Positions 57,505-64,000 of a DNA stretch of 64,000 nt are shown here, piece after piece. The notes under the pieces are model-generated. The model was not told where the DNA came from. It worked only from the letters and a program-made list of their open reading frames with translations, and did no database searches. A program made the position numbers and the translations under genes. This DNA is from Hordeum vulgare subsp. vulgare (lineage: Eukaryota; Streptophyta; Magnoliopsida; Poales; Poaceae). Where the stretch lies: assembly GCF_904849725.1 (NCBI RefSeq), contig NC_058519.1, positions 185,741,703-185,805,702 on the forward strand, given 5' to 3'. Numbering within the stretch: position 1 is the first letter of the stretch; the number at the start of each line of letters is the position of its first letter.

Positions 57505-59292
57505 TGTTGGAAATATGCCCTAGAGGCAATAATAAAATAGTTATTGTTATATTTCCTGTTTCAAGATAATCGTTTATTATTCATGCTATAATTGTATTGA
57601 ATGAAAACATAAATGCATGTGTGGATATATAGACAAACTATGTCCCTAGTAAGCCTCTAGTTCACTAGCCAGTTGATCAAGGATGGTTAAGGTTTCCTGA
57701 CAATATACAAGTGTTGTCACTTGATGACTGGATCACATCATTGGGAGAATGATGTGATGGACAAGACCCAAACTATAAACGTAGCATGTGATCGTGTCAT
57801 TTTGTTGCTATTGTTTTCTACGTGTCAAGTATTCATTCCTATGACCATGTGATCATGTAACTCACTGACACCGGAGGAATACCTTGTGCGTATCAAATGT
57901 CGCAATGTTACTGGGTGACTATAAAGGTGCTCTACAGGTATCTCCGAAGGTGTCCGTTGAGTTAGCATGGATCAAGACTGGGGTTTGTCACTCCGTGTGA
58001 CGGAGACGTATGTCAGGGCCCACTCGGTAATACAACATCACATATAAGCCTTGCAAGCAATGCGACTAAAGGGTTAGTCACATGATCTTGTATTATGGAA
58101 CGAGTAAAGAGACTTGCCGGTAACGAGATTGAAATAGGTATAGGGATACCGACGATCAAATCTTGGGCAAGTAACATACCGAAGGACAAAGGGAATGGTA
58201 TACGGGATTCTATGAATCCTTGGCTCAGAGGTTCAACCGATAAGATCGTCGTAGAATATGTAGGATCCAATATGGACATCCAGGTCCCGCTATTGGATAT
58301 TGATCGGGGAGTGTCTATGGTCATGTCTGCATAGTTCTCGAACCCGTAGGGTCTGCACACTTAAGGTTCGGTGACGTTTCAGTATAGTTGAGTTATAGGT
58401 CCTGGTGACCGAAGTTTTGTTCGGAGTCCTGGATGAGATCACGGACATCACGAGGGTTTTCGGAATGGTTCGGAAACAATGATTGATATATAGGATTGTT
58501 TCATTTGGCTTCCGGAAAGATTTCGGGCATTACCAGCAGTGTATCGGGAGTGACGAATGGGTTCCTGGTTTTTGACGGGAGGGACCACCCACCCAGGAGA
58601 GAACCTAATAGGCCCATGGGTGGTGCACCAGCCCTTAGTGGGCTAGTGAGGCGAGCCCAATAGGACTATTTCGGCCAAGAGGAAAAAAATCAAAGGAGAA
58701 AAAAAGAGGTGGGAAGGAGGGAAGGGACTCCACCTTCCAAACCGAATTGGAGTAGGATTCCCTCCTGCTCCCTTTGGCTGACGCCCTAGAGGCTCCCTTG
58801 AGTCTCAAGGCTAGCCCATCCGCTCCTCCTATATATACTAGAGGTTTTAGGGTTTTTGAGACACAACTTTGCCAAGTGCAACCCTAAACCTCTAGTTCGT
58901 AGTTCTTCCTATAGATCGTATTTCCGCAGAGCTCGGGCAAAGCCCTGCAGGAATAGATCATCACCATCACCGGCGTGCCGTCATGGTGCCAGAGAACTCA
59001 TCTAATTCCCCGTCTCTCTTGTTGGATCAAGAAGGCGGAGATCGTCATCGAGTTGTACATGTGCTGAACGCGGAGGTGCCGTCCGTTCGGTACTAGATCG
59101 GGACGGATCGTGGGACGACGGTGATTTGAATCATGAAGCTGTTCCACTACGTCAACCGTGTTTCTTAACACTTCCCGCTTAGCGATCTACAAGGGTATGT
59201 GGATCCGATCTCCCTCTCGTAGATAAACATCACCGTGATAGGTCTTTGTGTGCGTAGGAAATTTGTTGTTTCCCATGCAACATTCACCAACA
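57505..59292 (+). repeat. BARE-1/Angela LTR, copy 2
   Basis: This 1788-bp LTR has the same termini as copy 1. It is followed by a decayed primer-binding site and a leader (59293-60548) that leads into gag, so this is the true 5' LTR of the BARE element in context. Confidence 0.93.
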
Positions 59293-60548
59293 GTGGCATC
59301 ATGAGCTAGGTTCATGCATAGATGTAATCTCGAGTAGAAAACAAAAGTTTTTGTGGGCGTTGATGTTCGATTTAGTGCCCTCCTTAGTCTTTTCTCGATT
59401 CGGCGGTATTGTTGGATTGAAGCGGCCTGGACCAACCTTACTCGTACGCTTACGAGAGACCGGTTTCATCGACTAACATGCAACTTGTTGCATAAAGATG
59501 ACTGGCGGGTGTCTCTTTCTTCAACTTTAGTTGAATCGAATTTGACCGAGGCAGTCCTTGGAGAAAGGTTAAATAACAATTTGCATATCACCGTTGTGGC
59601 TTTGCGTAATTAAGATGCGATCATGCTAGATACCCATACCAGCCACGTAAAACATGCAACAACAAATTAGAGGACATCTAACTTGTTTTTGCAGGGTATG
59701 CATGTGATGTGATATGGACAAAGACATGATGTGATATATTGGATGTATGAGATGATCATGTTGTAATAGTTAAATATCGACTTGCACGTTGATGCTATGG
59801 CAACCGACAAGAGCCATAGGGTTGTCTTTAAACTAACGTTTGTGCTTGCAGATGCATTTACTATATTTTTAGGTTGTAGCTTTAGTAGTAATAGCATAGA
59901 TAGCACGACAACCTCGATGGCGGCACGATGATGGAGATCATGGTGTGGTGCCGGTGGCGATGAAGATCATGCCGGTGCTTTGGTGATGGAGATCAAGAAG
60001 CACAAGATCATGGCCATATCATGTCACTTATGAATTGCATGTGATGTTAATCCTTTTATGCACCTTATCTTGCTTAGAACGACGGTAGCATTATAAGGTG
60101 ATCCCTCACTTAAATTTCAAGATAAAATTGAGTTCTTCCCGTCTGTGCACTGTTGTGACAGTTCATCGTTTCAAGACACCATGTGATGATCGTGTGTGAT
60201 AGACTCAACGTTCACATACAACGAGTGCAAAACAGTTGTCCATGCGGAACACTCGGGTTAAACTTGACGAGCCTAACATCTACAAACATGGACTCGGAAC
60301 ACAAGAGACCTAAAGGTCGAGCATGAATCATATGGTTGATATGATTAACATAGAGATGTTTACCACTGAAACTACACTCAACTCACGTGATGATCGGACT
60401 TGAGTTAGTGAATTTGGATCATGCCACACTCAAATAACTAGAGGGATGTCTATTTGAGTGGGAGTTTATTAGTAATATGATTAGCTGAACTCTAATTGTC
60501 TTGAACATAGTCTAAGTAAACTTTGCAATATTTTTATGTTGAAGATCA

Positions 60549-61708
60549 ATGGCTCGCGCAATAGCAACCCTGAATTTCAATACGTTCCTAGAGAAAGCTA
60601 AGCTAAAATATGATGGTAGAAACTTTGTAGACTGGGCTCGTAATCTGAGGCTTATCCTACAAGTTGGGCAAAAGAATTCTGTCCTTGATGCAGCACTAGG
60701 AGATGAACTACCCGCTACGACTGATCAAGATGTTCAATGTGCAGTCTTGTATGGATTAGAACTGGGACTTCAACGATGGTTTGAACGTCATGGAGCATAT
60801 GAGATTTTCTAGGAGTTGAAGTTTATCTTTGAGAAGAATACCCGGATCGAGAGGTATGAGACCTCCGATAAATTCTATGCTTGCAAAATGGAGGAGAATT
60901 CGTCTGTCAGTGAACATGTGTTCAAAATATCTGGGTAATCAAACCGTCTAGCTGAGCTGGGGATTGAACTCCCGCAAGAGGCTATCACTGACATAATTAT
61001 TCAATCACTGCCACCTAGCTACAAGAGCTTTGTGTTGAACTATAACATGCAACGGATGAATAAGTCACTCGGTGAGTTATTTGCGATGCTGAAAGTCGCG
61101 GAGTAGGAAATCCAAAAATAACATCAAGTGTTGATGGTCAATAAGACCACTGGTTTCAAGAAAAGCGGCAAAGGCAAGAAGGGTAACTCCAAGAAGAGCA
61201 GCAAAACTGTTGCCCCTCCGACAAAGAAACCCAAGGCTGGACCTAAGCCGGAAACTGAGTGCTATTACTGCAAGGGCATGGGTCACTGGAAGCGCAACTG
61301 CCCCAAGTATTTGGCTGATAAGAAGGCGACCAACGCCAAACAAGGTATATGTGATATACATGTTATTGATGTGTACTTAACCAACTCTCGTAGTAGTGCC
61401 TGGGTATTTGATACCGGTTCTGTTGCTCACATTTGCAACTCGAAGCAGGAACTGCGGAATAAACGAATGCTGGCGAAGATGAAGTGACGATGCGCGTGGG
61501 AAATGGTTCCAAGGTTGATGCAATCGCCATCGACACGGTCTCACTTCAGTTACCATCGGGATTAGTTATGAACTTAAATAATTGTTATTTAGTGCGTGCG
61601 TTAAGCATGAACATTATATCTGGATCTTGTTTATTGCGAGACCGTTACTCATTTAAGTCAGAGAATAATGGTTGTTCTATTTATATGAGTAATATCTTTT
61701 ATGGTCAT
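60549..61708 (+). pseudogene. BARE/Angela gag and protease, broken
   Basis: Gag starts MARAIATLNFNTFLEKAKLK, then YDGRNFVDWARNLRLIL. Stops occur at 60810 (TAG in place of a Q codon), near 60938 and near 61105. Then come a basic linker and the zinc knuckle CYYCKGMGHWKRNC. The protease active site is in WVFDTGSVAHICNSKQELR. A frameshift near 61484 follows, and the next frame reads TMRVGNGSKV to NNGCSIYMSNIFYG. The element is cut at 61708 by a gypsy LTR. Integrase and RT are not in the window. With several lesions it is non-functional. Confidence 0.88.
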
Positions 61709-63232
61709 TGATACGCCATTTTGCATCATGTTTTCATGTTGATATTTATCGCTTCTTGGGCTGTTATTTCACTTCACGGTACAATACTTATGCCTTTTCT
61801 CTCTTATTTCGCAAGGTTTACATGAAGAGGGAGAATGCCGGCAGCTGGAATTCTGGCCTGAAAAAGGAGCAAGTTTGAGATACCTATAATGCGCAACTCC
61901 AAACACCGTAAAAATCAATGAGGATTATTTTCGGGAATTATAAAAAATACTGGGCCGAAGAAGTGCCACAGGGGCGCCAGCAGGTGGCCACAAGCCTGCT
62001 AGGCACGACCACACCCCCTGGCCGCGCCTATGGGGCTTGTGGGCACCCAGCTGGCCCTTTGGCTCCCCTCTTCTGCTATATGAAGGGTTTCGTCTAGAAA
62101 AAAAATAGGAGGAGGCTTTTCGGAGGATTCGCCGCCGCCACGAGGCGGAACTTGAGCAGAACCAATCTAGAGCTCCGGCAGGACGATCCTGCCGGGGAAA
62201 CTTCCCTCCTGGAGGGGGAAATCGTCGCCATCGTCATCACCAACACTCCTCTCATTGGAGGAGACTCGTCACCATCAGCATCTTCATCAGCACCATCTCA
62301 TCTCCAAACCCTAGTGCATCACTTGTAACCAATCTCCGTCTCGCGACTCCGATTGGTACTTGTAAGGTTGCTAGTAGTGTTAATTACTCTTTGTAGTTGA
62401 TGCTAGTTGGATTACTTGGTGGAAGAGTTTATGTTCAGATCTTTGATGCTAGTCATTACCTCTCTGGTCATGAATATGATTATGCTTTGTGAGTAGTTAC
62501 TTTTGTTCCTGAGGACATGGGATAAGTCATGCTAATAGTAGTCATGTGAACTTGGTATTCGTTCGATATTTTGATGTGTTGTATGTTGTTTTTCCTCTAG
62601 TGGTGTTATGTGAACGTCGACTACATAACACTTCACCATTATTTGGGCCTAGTGGAAGGCATTGGGAAGTAGTAAGTAGATGATGGGTTGCTAGAGTGAC
62701 AGAAGCTTAAACCCTAGTTTATGCGTTGCTTCGTAAGGGGCTGATTTGGATCCACTAGTTTAATGCTATGGTTATACTTTGTCTTAATTCTTATTTCATA
62801 GTTGCGGATGCTTGCGAGAGGGGTTAATCATAAGTGGGATGCTTGTCCAAGTAAGGGAAGTACCCAAGCGCCGGTCCACCCACATATCAAACTATCAAAG
62901 TAACGAACGCGAATCATATGAACATGATGAAAACTAGCATGACAGAAATTCCCGTGTGTCCTCGGGAGTGTTTTTCCTCCTATAAGACTTTGTTCACGCT
63001 TGTCCCTTGATACAAAAGGGACTGGGCCACTTTTCTGCACCATTGTTACTTTTGTTACTTGCTACTTGCTACGAATCATCTCACCACACAACTACTTGTT
63101 ACCGATAATTTCAGTGCCTGCAGATTTTACCTTGCTGAAAACCACTTGTCAGATCCTTCTGCTCCTCGTTGGGTTCGACACTCTTACTTATAGAAAGGAC
63201 TATGATTGATCCCCTATACTTGTGGGTCATCA
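61709..63232 (+). repeat. 5' LTR of a gypsy element (tRNA-Asp type)
   Basis: This 1524-bp LTR starts tgatacgccattttgcatca and ends gtgggtcatca. It is inserted in BARE after gtcat (61704-61708, candidate TSD, other side not visible). The primer-binding site tggcgccattgccggggag (63244) matches plant tRNA-Asp with one mismatch, the same primer type as the element at 34318. Confidence 0.8.
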
Positions 63233-63338
63233 AGACTCTTTTCTGGCGCCATTGCCGGGGAGTGAAGCGCCTTTGGTAAGTGGAACTTGGTAAGGAAACA
63301 TTCATATATTGTGCTGAAATTTATTGTCACTTGTCACT

Positions 63339-64000
63339 ATGGAAACTAATCCTTTGAGGGGCTTGTTCGGGGTATATTCACCTCGAACGGAAACACAAAG
63401 AGTTGCTCCTCAACCTTCTGCACCTACTGAAAATATTTGCTTTGAATTTCCTTCGGGTATGCTTGAGAAACTGTTGGCTAATCCTTTTACAGGAGATGGA
63501 ACATCACATCCAGACTTGCATCTAATTTATGTAGATGAAGTTTGTGGTTTATTTAAGCTTGCAGGTGTGCCCGAGGATGAGGTCAAGAAGAAGGTCTTTC
63601 CCTTATCTTTGAGGGATAAGGCGTTGACATGGTATAGGCTATGTGATTATACTGGATCATGGGACTACAATCGGTTGAAATTGGAATTTCATCAAAAGTT
63701 TTATCCTATGCATTTAGTACATCATGATTGGAATTATATTTATAATTTTTGGCCTCGTGACAAAGTAAGCATCATTCAAGCTTGGGGGAGGCTTAAATCA
63801 ATGTTATATTCATGCCCCAATCATGAGCTCTCGAGAGAAATTATCATTCAGAACTTCTATGCTCGGCTTTCTCATGATGATCGCAACATGCTTGACACTT
63901 CTTGTACCGGTTCTTTTATGAAGAGAGATATTGACTTCAAATGGAATTTATTGGAGAGAATTAAACGCAACTCTGAAGATTGGGAGCTTGAAGAAGGTAA
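63339..64000 (+). CDS. gypsy gag, open to the window end
   Basis: It is uninterrupted for 220 codons from ATG at 63339 and still open at the edge. It begins METNPLRGLFGVYSPRTETQ. Residues about 35-180 read as a plant gypsy gag (retrotrans_gag) domain: NPFTGDGTSHPDLHLIYVDE, VFPLSLRDKALTWYRLC, KLEFHQKFYPMH and LSREIIIQNFYARLSHDDRN. Gag forms the cytoplasmic particle. The tRNA-Asp primer site and gag style suggest an Athila-like lineage. Unlike all other retroelement genes here it has no lesion, so this is probably the youngest insertion in the nest. Confidence 0.85.
   Translation, partial: METNPLRGLFGVYSPRTETQRVAPQPSAPTENICFEFPSGMLEKLLANPFTGDGTSHPDLHLIYVDEVCGLFKLAGVPEDEVKKKVFPLSLRDKALTWYRLCDYTGSWDYNRLKLEFHQKFYPMHLVHHDWNYIYNFWPRDKVSIIQAWGRLKSMLYSCPNHELSREIIIQNFYARLSHDDRNMLDTSCTGSFMKRDIDFKWNLLERIKRNSEDWELEEG

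Larger units (their letters stand above)
51517..60109. repeat. 8.6-kb tandem duplication, copy 2
   Basis: This is the same content as 42918-51507, in the same orientation. After its end the BARE leader continues naturally into gag (60549), so the right border of copy 2 is the original sequence and copy 1 is the side cut off from gag. A 6-bp insertion near 58797 and a one-base deletion near 54246 are among the differences. Confidence 0.92.

Noticed and set aside
48907..59292. The two BARE/Angela LTRs read as the 5' and 3' LTRs of one element.
   Set aside because: The sequence between them is BARE leader followed by a copia element on the opposite strand, and both LTRs are preceded by the same second-family LTR piece. 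They are duplicate copies of one 5' LTR.

Overview
This is a nuclear window from a large, repeat-rich grass genome. The BARE-1/Angela-type LTRs, very long LTRs (about 4 kb), SIRE/Maximus-like copia LTRs and Stowaway and Tourist MITEs point to Triticeae (wheat, Aegilops or a relative). Only one ordinary host gene is well supported: a nine-exon proteasome-inhibitor PI31 homologue on the plus strand (18869-25310, 292 codons when joined). Almost everything else is mobile DNA inserted into mobile DNA, and most layers can be dated relative to each other from target-site duplications (TSDs) read directly in the sequence.

Left part (1-13.7 kb). A Helitron fragment on the minus strand runs off the left edge (1-2501). 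Next comes a foldback element of about 1.5 kb whose centre is a 13-bp perfect hairpin flanked by mirrored arrays of 21-bp repeats. Its left arm was hit by a 1.44-kb solo LTR (TSD cacaa). Its right arm was hit by a 4.04-kb solo LTR (TSD taggt), which was itself hit by a 4.16-kb solo LTR (TSD aggag). The 4.04-kb LTR carries three consecutive tRNA-like A-box/B-box modules.

Gene part (13.7-29.1 kb). A SINE-like retroposon (17-bp TSD) was split by Helitron B, and Helitron B was split 7 bp inside its own 5' end by Helitron A, which carries a heat-stress transcription factor (HsfC-like) fragment. Removing them restores a continuous sequence about 240-260 bp upstream of the PI31 start. That sequence contains a decayed copy of PI31 exon 3. 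PI31 introns hold Stowaway and Tourist-like MITEs, a LINE tail inside a MITE, and a 38-bp poly-C tract. Downstream lie short tandem duplications and a PIF/Harbinger element (TSD taa) that carries only a broken Myb/SANT-like gene.

Right part (29.1-64 kb). This is a nest of LTR retrotransposons. A copia LTR fragment was hit by a Ty3/gypsy (Tat-like) element. That was hit by a minus-strand copia (SIRE/Maximus-like) element, whose left LTR was hit by a non-autonomous gypsy element and whose right LTR was hit by a second copia LTR. The second copia LTR was hit by BARE/Angela, and BARE was hit by another gypsy element with an open gag frame that continues off the window. A block of about 8.6 kb (most of the copia element, the second LTR, and the BARE LTR and leader) is present twice in tandem (42918-51507 and 51517-60109), nearly identical and joined by a 9-bp filler.

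All family names are from recognition of sequence patterns, not from a database search. Retrotransposon coding regions are broken except for the gag at the right edge.
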